Below, piece by piece: positions 52,375 through 60,594 of a DNA stretch of 64,000 bases (positions within the stretch are counted from its first letter, which is position 1; each line of letters begins with the position of its first letter). Below the pieces are notes generated by a model. It had not been told where the DNA came from. It saw only the letters and a program-made list of their open reading frames with translations, and ran no database searches. This DNA is from Umezawaea beigongshangensis (GTDB lineage: Bacteria > Actinomycetota > Actinomycetes > Mycobacteriales > Pseudonocardiaceae). The translations under genes and the position numbers were made by a program. The DNA lies in the NCBI RefSeq assembly GCF_016464305.1, contig NZ_JAEIOJ010000003.1, forward strand, positions 533,726 through 597,725. The letters run 5' to 3'.

Positions 52375-54888
52375 TCATCCCATCTGCCCGACCTCCACGA
52401 TCCGCACGTCGGCCGTGCCCAGCTCGTCGGAGGACTCCAGGTCGACCTCGGCGGTGATGCCCCAGTCGTGGTCGCCGGCCGGGTCGTCGAAGGCCTGCCG
52501 CACCCGCCACCGGCCCGGCTCCTCGGTGATGATCAGCAGTGCCGGACCGCGCGCGTCCGGGCCGGTGCCGATCTCGTCGTGCTCCTCGAAGTAGGGCTCC
52601 AGCGCGTCCTGCCAGGCGTCGGAGTCCCAGCCCGAGCCGCCGTCCAGCTCGCCCAGCTCCCACCAGTGCCGACGCGCGGCCAGCTCCACGCGCCGGAACA
52701 GCGCGTTGCGCACCAGCACCCGGAACGCCCTGGTGTTGCGGGTCACGGCGGGCGGGCGCTCGTCGACGGGAGCGGCGCCGGGACCGGTGACCTCGCCGGT
52801 GGGGTTGCGCAGCTTCTCCCACTCGTCGAGCAGGCTGGAGTCGACCTGCCGCACCAGCTCGCCGAGCCACTCGACCAGGTCGTTGAGCTCCTCGGTCTTC
52901 GCGTCCTCCGGCACGGTCTGGCGCAGCGCCTTGTAGGCGTCGGCGAGGTAGCGCAGCACCAGGCCCTCGGAGCGCGCCAGGCCGTAGAAGCTCACGTACT
53001 CGCCGAAGGTCATCGCGCGCTCGAACATGTCCCGCACGACCGCCTTGGGGGACAGGTGGTGGTCGGCGACCCACGGGTGACCGCGCCGGTAGGTCGTGAA
53101 CGCCGCCTCCAGCAGCTCCGCCAGCGGCTTGGGCCAGGTCACCTCGTCCAGCAGCTCCATGCGCTGGTCGTACTCCAGGCCCTCGGCCTTCATCGCCGCG
53201 ACGGCCTCGCCGCGCGCCTTGAACTGCTGCTGCGACAGGATCTGCCTCGGATCGTCCAGAGTGGACTCCACGACGGACAGCACGTCCAGCGCGTAGCTCG
53301 GCGACTCCCGGTCCAGCAGCTCCACCGCCGCCAGCGCGAACGGCGACAGCGGCTGGTTCAGCGCGAAGTTGAACTGGAGGTCCATCGTCAGCCGCACGCG
53401 GCGGCCCTCGTCGTCGGGCGTGGCCAGCTCCTCGACCACCCCGGCGTCGCGCAGGCCCTTGTAGATCGAGATGGCCCGCAGGACGTGCTTGCGCTGCGCG
53501 GGCCGCGGCTCGTGGTTGTCCTCCAGCAGGTGCCGCATCCCGGCGAACGCGTCACCCGGTCGGTTGATGACGTTGAGCAGCATCGCGTGGCTCACGGCGA
53601 AGCTGGAGGTCAGCGGCTCCGGCTCGGCGGCGACCAGGCGCTCGAAGGTCTGCTCGCCCCACGACACGAAGCCCTCGGGAGCCTTCTTGCGGACGACCTT
53701 GCGGCGCTTCTTCACGTCGTCGCCCGCCTTGGCGAGCGCCTTCTCGTTCTCCACGACGTGCTCGGGGGCCTGCACCACGACCGTGCCGATCGTGTCGTAC
53801 CCGGCCCGGCCGGCACGCCCGGCGATCTGGTGGAACTCGCGCGCCTTGAGGTGCCGGGTGCGCGTGCCGTCGTACTTGGACAGGGCGGTGAACAGCACCG
53901 TGCGGATCGGCACGTTGATGCCCACGCCCAGCGTGTCCGTGCCGCAGATGACCTTCAGCAGCCCCGCCTGGGCCAGCTGCTCCACCAGCCGCCGGTACTT
54001 CGGCAGCATCCCGGCGTGGTGCACGCCGATGCCGTGGCGCACCAGCCGCGACAGCGTCTTGCCGAAGCCCGAGGTGAAGCGGAAGCCGCCGATCGCCGCG
54101 GCGATGGCGTCCTTCTCCGCCCTGGTGGAGACGTTGACGCTCATCAGGGACTGCGCGCGCTCCAGCGCGGAGGCCTGGGTGAAGTGCACCACGTACACCG
54201 GGGCCTCGCGGCCGTGCAGCAGCTCCTCGATCGTCTCGTGCAGCGGCGTGGTGACGTACTGGAAGTTCAGCGGCACCGGGCGCTCGGCGGAGCGCACCAC
54301 GGCCGTGGGACGGCCGGTGCGCCGTTCGAGGTCCTTCTCGAAGAAGGTGACGTCGCCGAGGGTGGCCGACATGAGGAGGAACTGCGCCTTCGGCAGCTCG
54401 ATCAGCGGCACCTGCCACGCCCAGCCCCGGTCGGGCTCGGAGTAGAAGTGGAACTCGTCCATCACGACCTGGCCGACGTCGGCGTCGGCGCCGTCGCGCA
54501 GCGCGATGTTCGCCAGGATCTCCGCCGTGCAGCAGACGATGGGCGCACCGTCGTTGACGCTCGCGTCACCGGTCGTCATGCCCACGTTCTCCGCGCCGAA
54601 CGTCTCCACGAGCGCGAAGAACTTCTCCGACACGAGCGCCTTGATCGGGGCCGTGTAGTAGGTGCGCTGCCCCTTGGCGAGCGCCGCGAAGTGGGCGCCG
54701 AGCGCGACGAGGCTCTTGCCGGAGCCGGTGGGCGTGCTCAGGACGACGTTCGAGCCGGAGACGATCTCGATCAGCGCCTCCTGCTGGGCCGGGTACAGCG
54801 AGAGTCCCCGCTCCTCCGCCCAGGTGGCGAAGGCGTCGAAGAGGGCGTCGGGGTCGGGGTTCGCGGGGAGCTGATCGGTGAGAGTCAT
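52375..54888 (-). CDS. DEAD/DEAH-box RNA helicase with DUF3516
   Basis: 837 residues. An SF2 helicase core lies in the N-terminal half: Q-like YPAQQEAL, Walker A STPTGSGKS, motif II as VVMDEFHFY (DEFH), motif III MSATLGD, motif V CGTDTLGVGINVP and motif VI QIAGRAGRAG. A Ski2/Mtr4-like C-terminal region of about 400 residues (DUF3516) follows. It is likely an RNA-processing helicase. On the minus strand TATGAT lies 10 nt before ATG 54888, suggesting a very short leader. Confidence 0.92.
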   Translation of the reverse strand: MTLTDQLPANPDPDALFDAFATWAEERGLSLYPAQQEALIEIVSGSNVVLSTPTGSGKSLVALGAHFAALAKGQRTYYTAPIKALVSEKFFALVETFGAENVGMTTGDASVNDGAPIVCCTAEILANIALRDGADADVGQVVMDEFHFYSEPDRGWAWQVPLIELPKAQFLLMSATLGDVTFFEKDLERRTGRPTAVVRSAERPVPLNFQYVTTPLHETIEELLHGREAPVYVVHFTQASALERAQSLMSVNVSTRAEKDAIAAAIGGFRFTSGFGKTLSRLVRHGIGVHHAGMLPKYRRLVEQLAQAGLLKVICGTDTLGVGINVPIRTVLFTALSKYDGTRTRHLKAREFHQIAGRAGRAGYDTIGTVVVQAPEHVVENEKALAKAGDDVKKRRKVVRKKAPEGFVSWGEQTFERLVAAEPEPLTSSFAVSHAMLLNVINRPGDAFAGMRHLLEDNHEPRPAQRKHVLRAISIYKGLRDAGVVEELATPDDEGRRVRLTMDLQFNFALNQPLSPFALAAVELLDRESPSYALDVLSVVESTLDDPRQILSQQQFKARGEAVAAMKAEGLEYDQRMELLDEVTWPKPLAELLEAAFTTYRRGHPWVADHHLSPKAVVRDMFERAMTFGEYVSFYGLARSEGLVLRYLADAYKALRQTVPEDAKTEELNDLVEWLGELVRQVDSSLLDEWEKLRNPTGEVTGPGAAPVDERPPAVTRNTRAFRVLVRNALFRRVELAARRHWWELGELDGGSGWDSDAWQDALEPYFEEHDEIGTGPDARGPALLIITEEPGRWRVRQAFDDPAGDHDWGITAEVDLESSDELGTADVRIVEVGQMG

Positions 54889-55021
54889 GGCACGCGGGAT
54901 CATAGGTGGGACCGGCGCCGACGTGTCGGTCCGCGTTGGTTTGAGTCCGCAAGTACTGTGCCGGGAGCGACCGCCGAGCGGGACCACCACCGGGAACGAC
55001 GAGGAGCAGGGGGAGTCCGAG

Positions 55022-55594
55022 TTGTCCGGTAATCACAGCGCCACCGAAACGGAACGGGCCGTGCGGGCGAAGCTCGGCGAGGTGCCCCTGAACCGGGAGC
55101 AGATGGCCGCGGTCACCACCGTGCACCGCGCGGCCACGGCGGTCCGCCAGCACCTGGAGAACTCCGTGCTGCGCGAGGCCGACCTGACGTGGACCGGGTT
55201 CGTCGTGCTGTGGGTCGTGTGGATCTGGGGCGACATGGAGACGCGCTACGTCGCCGAGGAGGCCGGGATCTCCAAGGGCACGCTCACCGGCGTCGTGAAG
55301 ACCCTCCAGTCGCGCGGGCTGCTGGAGCGCCGGCCTCACCCGACCGACGGTCGCCTGGCTCTGCTCAGCCTCACCGGATCGGGCGAAGAGCTGATGGCCG
55401 AGCTCTACCCGCGCTTCAACGCCGAGGAGGCGTTCGTCGTCGCGCCCCTGGACGACGCGGAGGCGCAGGCGCTCGCGGACCTGCTGGGCAGGGTCGTGGC
55501 CCACCTGGACGCCCAGGGCGGCCAGCGCCGCTCCGACCTGCGCGGGGGCCACCCCCTCCCGCCCCGCCGCAGCGGTCGCCGCCCCAGGGTCTGA
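55022..55594 (+). CDS. MarR-family transcriptional regulator
   Basis: 190 residues. A winged helix: FVVLWVVWIWGDMETRYVAEEAGISKGTLTGVVKTLQSRGLLERRPHPTDGRLALLSLT, with flanking dimerisation helices. The rare TTG start at 55022 is supported by GGGGGAG six bases upstream. It sits 87 bp before the cobalt transporter operon on the same strand and is the obvious candidate regulator, but its effector is unknown. Confidence 0.9.
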   Translation: MSGNHSATETERAVRAKLGEVPLNREQMAAVTTVHRAATAVRQHLENSVLREADLTWTGFVVLWVVWIWGDMETRYVAEEAGISKGTLTGVVKTLQSRGLLERRPHPTDGRLALLSLTGSGEELMAELYPRFNAEEAFVVAPLDDAEAQALADLLGRVVAHLDAQGGQRRSDLRGGHPLPPRRSGRRPRV

Positions 55595-55668
55595 GGCGCT
55601 TCTCGCCGGTGTCGCCGCTCACGCCCGCGGTTGTCGCCAGGGTCTGGCCACAGCCGTCGGTCGGCAAC

Positions 55669-55674
55669 TAGCGT
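55669..55674 (+). promoter_or_regulatory. Putative leaderless -10 box (TAGCGT)
   Basis: TAGCGT is followed by 7 nt and the GTG at 55682. The same hexamer and spacing occur before rarA (60582). Confidence 0.55.
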
Positions 55675-55681
55675 GACCGGC

Positions 55682-56398
55682 GTGCAGACAACACTGGCCA
55701 TGCATGTGAGCGACGGGCTGCTCGACGCGCGCACGTCCGTGCTGTTCCTGGTCGTGGCCGCCCTCGGGGTGGCCGTCGCCCTCCACCGCGCCCGGCGCGA
55801 CCTCGACGACCGCACCGCACCGCTGGCCGGCCTCGTCGCGGCCTTCGTGTTCGCCGCGCAGATGCTCAACTTCCCCGTCCTGCCCGGCGTCAGCGGCCAC
55901 CTGCTCGGCGGCGCGCTCGCCGCGATCCTCGTCGGCCCGTGGGTCGGGGCGCTGTGCGTGACGATCGTCCTGGTCGTCCAGGCTCTGCTGTTCGCCGACG
56001 GCGGTGTCACCGCGCTCGGCGCGAACATCACCAACATGGCGCTCGTCGGCACCGCGGCCGGGTTCCTCGTCGCGCTGGCGCTGCGCCCGCTGGCCGTGCG
56101 CGGCAAGGGCGGGCTCGCCGCAGCCGCGTTCCTCTCCGCCCTGGTCAACACCGTGATCGCCTCCGGCGGCTTCGTCCTGGAGTACGGGATCGGCGGACAG
56201 GGCGGCGTGGCGTTCGGCACGGTCGCCGCCGCGATCATCGGCGTGCACGTCCTCATCGGCCTCGGCGAGGGCGTGATCACCGCCGTCACCGTCACCTCCG
56301 TCGCCGCCGTGCGGCCGGACCTGGTGCACCTGCTGCGCGGCACGGCCCGTCCGCTCGAACTGCGCACGTCACCGCTCACCGGGGGGAACCGGGCATGA
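55682..56398 (+). CDS. cbiM: Cobalt ECF transporter substrate-binding component CbiM
   Basis: 238 residues with about seven membrane helices. MHVSDGLLD is the family's metal-binding N-terminal motif, and NFPVLPGVSGHLLGGALAAILVGPW and GGVTALGANITNMA are the conserved helices. In CbiM/NikM the Met-His at the mature N-terminus binds the metal. Here MH is preceded by six residues if translation begins at GTG 55682 (supported by the leaderless box), or is the true N-terminus if ATG 55700 is used. Overlaps cbiN by ATGA. Confidence 0.92.
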   Translation: MQTTLAMHVSDGLLDARTSVLFLVVAALGVAVALHRARRDLDDRTAPLAGLVAAFVFAAQMLNFPVLPGVSGHLLGGALAAILVGPWVGALCVTIVLVVQALLFADGGVTALGANITNMALVGTAAGFLVALALRPLAVRGKGGLAAAAFLSALVNTVIASGGFVLEYGIGGQGGVAFGTVAAAIIGVHVLIGLGEGVITAVTVTSVAAVRPDLVHLLRGTARPLELRTSPLTGGNRA

Positions 56399-56733
56399 CC
56401 CGCAACCGCACCTTCTTCGTCGGGTTCGCCGTCGCGGCGCTGCTGCTGGCCGGGATCGTGTCCTACTTCGCCGACTCCGACCCCGACGGACTGGACTCGG
56501 TCGCCCTCGACGGCTGCACCGTCGTGGAGACCGGGGGCGGCGAGACGCTGGAGGGCGACTGCATCGCCCAGCACGCGCAGGACCACCCGCTCGCCGAGGG
56601 CCCGTTCGCGGACTACACCGTCGGCGGCGACGACCGGCTCACCGGCGCGGCCGGGGTGATCGGCGTCGTGGTGACGCTGGCGGTCGGCGGCGGCCTGTTC
56701 CGGGTGCTGCGCCGCCGTCCCGAGAAGGGGTAG
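56395..56733 (+). CDS. cbiN: CbiN-like PDGLE-domain component
   Basis: 112 residues with two membrane helices (FFVGFAVAALLLAGIVSYFA and the C-terminal GVIGVVVTLAVGGGLF) around a periplasmic PDGL-containing loop, the small subunit of CbiMNQO transporters. Its ATG overlaps the cbiM stop, and its TAG shares a base with the next GTG. Confidence 0.88.
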   Translation: MTRNRTFFVGFAVAALLLAGIVSYFADSDPDGLDSVALDGCTVVETGGGETLEGDCIAQHAQDHPLAEGPFADYTVGGDDRLTGAAGVIGVVVTLAVGGGLFRVLRRRPEKG

Positions 56734-58193
56734 TGGGCGCTGGACACGGCCCCGGTGCGCTGCACCGGCCGGGGGACTCGCCGATCCACCGCCTTCCGCC
56801 GCAGGTCAAGGTGCTCGCGACGCTCGGGGTGGTGCTGTGCGTCGTGGCGACGCCGCGCGAGGCGTTCTGGGCGTTCGGCTGCTACCTGCTGCTGGTCGTG
56901 GGCACGTGGGCCGTGGCGCGGGTGCCGGTGCGCTGGTTCGCCACCAGGGCGCTGATCGAGGCCCCGTTCGTGGTCCTCGCGCTCGTGCTGCCGTTCGTCG
57001 GGCCCGGAGAGCGCGTCGACGTGCTCGGCGTCCCCGTGTCGGTCGAGGGCGCGCTGGCGGGCTGGAACATCCTCGCCAAGGGCACGCTCGGCGTGCTGGT
57101 GTCGCTGACCCTCGCCGCCACGACCTCTCCGCACGACCTGCTGCTGGGGCTGCAACGGCTGCGCGTCCCCGTCGTGCTGATCACCATCGCCTCGCTGATG
57201 CTGCGCTACGCGGAGATCGTCGTGGGCGAGGCGGGGCGGATGCGGGTCGCCCGCATCTCCCGCGGCCACGACCCGCGGTTCCTCTGGCAGGTCGGCGCCA
57301 CCGCGCGCGGCGTGGGCGCCCTGTTCGTCCGCGCCTACGAGCGCGGCGAACGGGTGCACCTGGCGATGGTGTCGCGCGGCTGGACGGGCACGATGCCCGA
57401 CGTGAACCGCGATCCGATCCCCGCGTCCGCGACGGAGCCCGCGTCCAGCGACGCGCCCGCGCTGCTCGTGCGCCGCCTGGCCTACGCCTACCCCGACGGG
57501 CGCCAGGCGCTGCACGGCGTCGACCTGCGCGTCGAGCGCGGTGAGCGGGTCGCGCTGCTCGGCCCCAACGGCGCGGGCAAGACGACGCTCGTGCTGCACC
57601 TCAACGGCGTGCTCAGCGGCGGCAGCGGACGCGTCGAGGTCGCCGGGCTGCCGGTGGACCGGGCGAACCTGCGGGAGATCAGGCGTCGCGTCGGCGTGGT
57701 CTTCCAGGACCCCGACGACCAGCTCTTCATGCCCACGGCAGGACAGGACGTGGCGTTCGGACCGGCCAACTTCGGCCTGCGCGGCGCGGAGCTGGAGGAC
57801 CGCGTGCGGGCCGCGCTGGACGCGGTCGGCATGGCCGAGCACGCCGACCGCTCCCCGCTGCACCTGTCCGGCGGGCAGCGCCGCCGCGTCGCGCTGGCCA
57901 CGGTCCTCGCCTGCGACCCGGAGATCCTGGTGCTCGACGAGCCCTCGGCGAACCTGGAGCCCGTGGCCCGCCGCGAGCTGGCGGAGGTCCTGCTGAGCCT
58001 GGACCGCACGATGCTCATGGTCACCCACGACCTGCCCTACGCGATGCAGACCTGCACCAGGGCCGTCCTGGTCGACGGCGGCGTGGTGGTGGCGGACGGC
58101 CCGATCGCCGAGATCCTCGCCGACACCGCCCTCCTGGCCGCCCACCGCCTGGAGCTCCCCCACGGCTTCCACCTGGACCGACCCGCGAGTTGA
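56733..58193 (+). CDS. cbiQO: CbiQ-CbiO fusion: transmembrane coupling and ATPase subunits of cobalt ECF transporter
   Basis: 486 residues. Residues 1-230 are CbiQ (DSPIHRLPPQVKVL, several helices, and the coupling helix ARISRGHDPRF). Residues 245-480 are the ABC ATPase CbiO with Walker A LLGPNGAGKTT, Q-loop VFQDPDDQLF, signature HLSGGQRRR, Walker B ILVLDEPSANLEP and the switch VTHD. T and A components are usually separate genes; here they are one chain. The last codons and the TGA stop lie in the first unit of the 22-bp repeat at 58184. Confidence 0.93.
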   Translation: MGAGHGPGALHRPGDSPIHRLPPQVKVLATLGVVLCVVATPREAFWAFGCYLLLVVGTWAVARVPVRWFATRALIEAPFVVLALVLPFVGPGERVDVLGVPVSVEGALAGWNILAKGTLGVLVSLTLAATTSPHDLLLGLQRLRVPVVLITIASLMLRYAEIVVGEAGRMRVARISRGHDPRFLWQVGATARGVGALFVRAYERGERVHLAMVSRGWTGTMPDVNRDPIPASATEPASSDAPALLVRRLAYAYPDGRQALHGVDLRVERGERVALLGPNGAGKTTLVLHLNGVLSGGSGRVEVAGLPVDRANLREIRRRVGVVFQDPDDQLFMPTAGQDVAFGPANFGLRGAELEDRVRAALDAVGMAEHADRSPLHLSGGQRRRVALATVLACDPEILVLDEPSANLEPVARRELAEVLLSLDRTMLMVTHDLPYAMQTCTRAVLVDGGVVVADGPIAEILADTALLAAHRLELPHGFHLDRPAS

Positions 58194-58246
58194 GCGTTTA
58201 GGCACCGCGAGTTGAGCGTCCGAGCACCGCGAGTTGAGCGTTCAGG
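58184..58246. repeat. Tandem repeat, three units of 22-bp period (locus 3, inverted orientation)
   Basis: Units begin at 58184, 58206 and 58228, each with CCGCGAGTTGAGCGT, the reverse complement of the core seen at 9314 and 29982. The TGA stop of cbiQO (58191-58193) is in unit 1, and the minus-strand stop of the SRPBCC gene (58242-58244) is in unit 3, so the repeat fills the entire convergent junction. Confidence 0.92.
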
Positions 58247-58667
58247 CGCTCGACCCGCGGTCGACGACCAGCGCGGCGAGCCGGTCGAGCGCCTGGTCGA
58301 CGTACTCCTCCGTCAGCTCCGTCGCCTCGCCGCCGACGTTCTCCGGCTGCGCGCCGTCCAGCGTCAGGTGGAGCGTCACCGTGCTGTTGTCCGGGTCCTG
58401 CTCCGTCACCTGGAGCCACCCCGAGTACCCGCCGCCGTCCAGGTCGCCCCACTCGACACGCATGTCCTCGGCGTCCACCGACCAGTAGCCGTCCGCGTCG
58501 TGCTCGTCCTCGCCGATCGTCACGTGCCCGGTCACCCGTTCCGGGCCGGACCGCTCCACCTCCAGGCCGTCGGGAACCCACGCCTGGAGGGCCTCGGTGT
58601 CGGTGGCCACCCGGAACACGGCTCGCGCGCCGGCCGGAATCCTGCGCTCTCGTTCGAAGTCCGCCAT
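58242..58667 (-). CDS. SRPBCC (polyketide cyclase/START-like) protein
   Basis: A 141-residue acidic protein: ADFERERRIPAGARAVFRVATDTEALQAWVPDG, a central beta sheet and the C-terminal helix EEYVDQALDRLAALV. Helix-grip fold; ligand unknown. ATG 58667. Its stop codon is provided by the repeat. Confidence 0.8.
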   Translation of the reverse strand: MADFERERRIPAGARAVFRVATDTEALQAWVPDGLEVERSGPERVTGHVTIGEDEHDADGYWSVDAEDMRVEWGDLDGGGYSGWLQVTEQDPDNSTVTLHLTLDGAQPENVGGEATELTEEYVDQALDRLAALVVDRGSSA

Positions 58668-58698
58668 GTCGGATCGGTACCCGCTGTGCGCGCGGCTA

Positions 58699-58728
58699 CA
58701 CGGCGGGACGGCGTGCCGTCCCGCCGTG
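58699..58728. terminator. Strong hairpin after the LPMO gene
   Basis: CACGGCGGGACGGC (58699-58712) and GCCGTCCCGCCGTG (58715-58728) form a 14-bp inverted repeat around GT, 10 bp beyond the LPMO stop on the minus strand. Confidence 0.7.
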
Positions 58729-58737
58729 GCGCACTCG

Positions 58738-59784
58738 TCAGCTCACCGCGCAGCTCAGCGTCGGAGCCGCCGTGCTCGTGCCGTTCGCGTTGAACCCGAA
58801 CGTGGTGCTGGCACCGCCGCCCACCGTGCCGTTGTAGGGCGCGTTGGCCACCGTGACCGCGCTCCCCGAGGTGCTCAGCGTGCCGTTCCACACGTTGCTG
58901 ATCGTCTGGCCGCCGCCGAGCGTCCAGCCGACCCGCCACCCGTTCACCGCGGACGTGCCGGTGTTCGCGACGGACACCTCACCGGAGAAGCCGCCGTTCC
59001 ACGTGCTGGTGACGCGGTAGGTGGCCGCGCACCCCGCGTCCACCGGCGGAGTCGTCGTGGGCGGTGTCGTCGTGGGTCCGCCGGTGCCCACGCCGGTCTC
59101 CTGGCCGTTGCCGCCGTCGAAGACCACGTCCGAGCAGGAGTAGAACGTCTCCCGGCTGTCGGAGCGCTCCCACACGGTGTAGACGACGTGCTGCCCGCTC
59201 TTGCCGGACGGGAGGGTGCCGGTCCAGTTGTACTGGCCCTCCACCGTGCCCACCGACCCCTTCATCGGGGGGTTGGTGACGGTGAGGAACGGGGTGTCCT
59301 CGACGTCGTTCCACGCGAGCGGCCTCGTGGGGCTCCACGAGTCCTTGGTGATGTAGACGCGGAACGAGCCGGGGTGCGCCGCCCACGCGTTGTAGGCGAA
59401 CGTCCAGCTGCCGCCCGCCGTCACGTGCGTGAGCGGCCAGGCCGTGCTGGGGATGTCGAAGCCGGAGAACGTCGGGTTGCCGCCGCTGCACAGCTGGCCG
59501 TCGGGGATGAAGCCGCGCGTGCGGCCCGCGCCGTCGGAGCGCAGGACCGAGAACCAGTTGTAGAGGGCGTTCGTGCCGCCCGCGTTCACGGCGGCCGCGC
59601 AGGCCGGGTTCTGCGGCACGATGTTGCCCTGCGGCGAGAGGCCGTCCTTCCAGCACAGGAAGGTGCGGCTGCCGGGCTTCATCATCGTGCCGTGTGCCGA
59701 CGCGGGAGCGGCGTTCACCAGGAACGCCACCAGGAGTGCCGCGAACGCGGCGCTGAGCAGGGCAATGCCTCGTCGCACCTTCAC
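58738..59784 (-). CDS. AA10 lytic polysaccharide monooxygenase with CBM2
   Basis: 348 residues. The Sec signal peptide ends at ASA-H, leaving the copper-binding His as residue 1 (HGTMMKPGSRTFLC). The second brace His is in AWAAHPGSFRVYI. The AA10 domain runs to about residue 225. A Gly/Thr/Pro linker leads to a C-terminal family 2 cellulose-binding module (YRVTSTWNGGFSGEVSVANTG ... PTLSCAVS). The enzyme oxidatively cleaves cellulose or chitin outside the cell. A CebR-type operator upstream favours cellulose. GTG 59784 has AAGGCGG upstream. Confidence 0.94.
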   Translation of the reverse strand: MKVRRGIALLSAAFAALLVAFLVNAAPASAHGTMMKPGSRTFLCWKDGLSPQGNIVPQNPACAAAVNAGGTNALYNWFSVLRSDGAGRTRGFIPDGQLCSGGNPTFSGFDIPSTAWPLTHVTAGGSWTFAYNAWAAHPGSFRVYITKDSWSPTRPLAWNDVEDTPFLTVTNPPMKGSVGTVEGQYNWTGTLPSGKSGQHVVYTVWERSDSRETFYSCSDVVFDGGNGQETGVGTGGPTTTPPTTTPPVDAGCAATYRVTSTWNGGFSGEVSVANTGTSAVNGWRVGWTLGGGQTISNVWNGTLSTSGSAVTVANAPYNGTVGGGASTTFGFNANGTSTAAPTLSCAVS

Positions 59785-59821
59785 ATCTGCCCGCCTTCGG
59801 TCGTGTCGTCGTCGTCGACGA

Positions 59822-59843
59822 GTTCTGGGAGCGCTCCCAGAAC
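59822..59843. promoter_or_regulatory. CebR/CelR-type LacI-family operator
   Basis: TGGGAGCGCTCCCA (59826-59839) is the exact 14-bp palindrome reported for CebR/CelR-type cellobiose-responsive repressors of Streptomyces and Thermobifida. It is extended here to a perfect 22-bp palindrome. It lies about 40 bp upstream of the LPMO gene, where binding would block transcription until cellobiose is present. Confidence 0.85.
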
Positions 59844-59886
59844 TGGGTCGACTGTAACGCGGATGGCACGAAGAGTGAACAGGTGA

Positions 59887-60528
59887 TCACGCAGTGCGTG
59901 CGAAAGGCCCATCGGGTGAGGCCGTGTGCCGGACGTGCAGCTCCGCCAGTTCGGTCCGCGCCCGCGCCGGGCCGAGCTGCCGCATCCCCGCCGCCGCGCA
60001 GCGACGCACGACGGCGGGCTGCTCGCGCATCAGCCGCAGCCCCCGCCGCAGCAGGAACGGCACGGGCTTGCGCGCCTCCCGCACGTCGCGCACGAACCGC
60101 CGGGCGAACGTCACCGGAGCGCTCGGCGTCAGCACGACGGCGTCCGCCAGCACCCCGGCCCGCCGCGCACCCGCCACCAGCACGTCCGCGAACAGGCCCT
60201 CGGCGATGAACGCGGGCGCGTCGCCCAGCCGCACGGTGTGCTGCCCGACCCTGCGGTCGGCCCCGATCTCGTAGACGGGGGCCTGCACCTCGCCGCACGT
60301 CGCCAGCGCCACGACGGCGGCCAGCGCGTCGTCGGCGTTCCACGAGCCGATCGCGTCCCAGTCGGCCCGCCCGTGCTCGTCGCGGGGCAGCAGCGGGTCG
60401 TCGCCCTCGCGGTAGTAGTCGTCCAGCCGCAGCACGGGCCACCCGAGGTGAGCGGCGAGCGTCGACTTGCCGGAGCCGGAGGGGCCGGCGAGGAGCACGG
60501 CGCGCGGGTGAGGTGCTGGTGACGACAC
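59887..60528 (-). CDS. Uridine kinase-like P-loop protein
   Basis: 213 residues. Walker [19 protein letters not shown], then [18 protein letters not shown] and [14 protein letters not shown] as in uridine/phosphoribulokinase-like enzymes, and FIAEGLFAD with the catalytic acidic region. Substrate not certain. No ribosome site is evident at GTG 60528; GTG 60546 would add six residues. Divergent from rarA. Confidence 0.82.
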   Translation of the reverse strand: MSSPAPHPRAVLLAGPSGSGKSTLAAHLGWPVLRLDDYYREGDDPLLPRDEHGRADWDAIGSWNADDALAAVVALATCGEVQAPVYEIGADRRVGQHTVRLGDAPAFIAEGLFADVLVAGARRAGVLADAVVLTPSAPVTFARRFVRDVREARKPVPFLLRRGLRLMREQPAVVRRCAAAGMRQLGPARARTELAELHVRHTASPDGPFARTA

Positions 60529-60581
60529 GAGGAACGATTTTCGCACACCAGGTGGCGTGCGGGGGTGTCGGTGCCGCCCGG

Positions 60582-60587
60582 TAGCGT
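60582..60587 (+). promoter_or_regulatory. Putative leaderless -10 box (TAGCGT)
   Basis: TAGCGT, 7-nt spacer, then GTG 60595. Same hexamer and spacing as upstream of cbiM. Confidence 0.55.
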
Positions 60588-60594
60588 CGAGCAG

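Noticed and set aside
55595-55700. Cobalamin riboswitch upstream of cbiM
   Set aside because: Only 87 bp separate the MarR stop from the cbiM start, too short for the element, and no B12-box-like sequence was seen.
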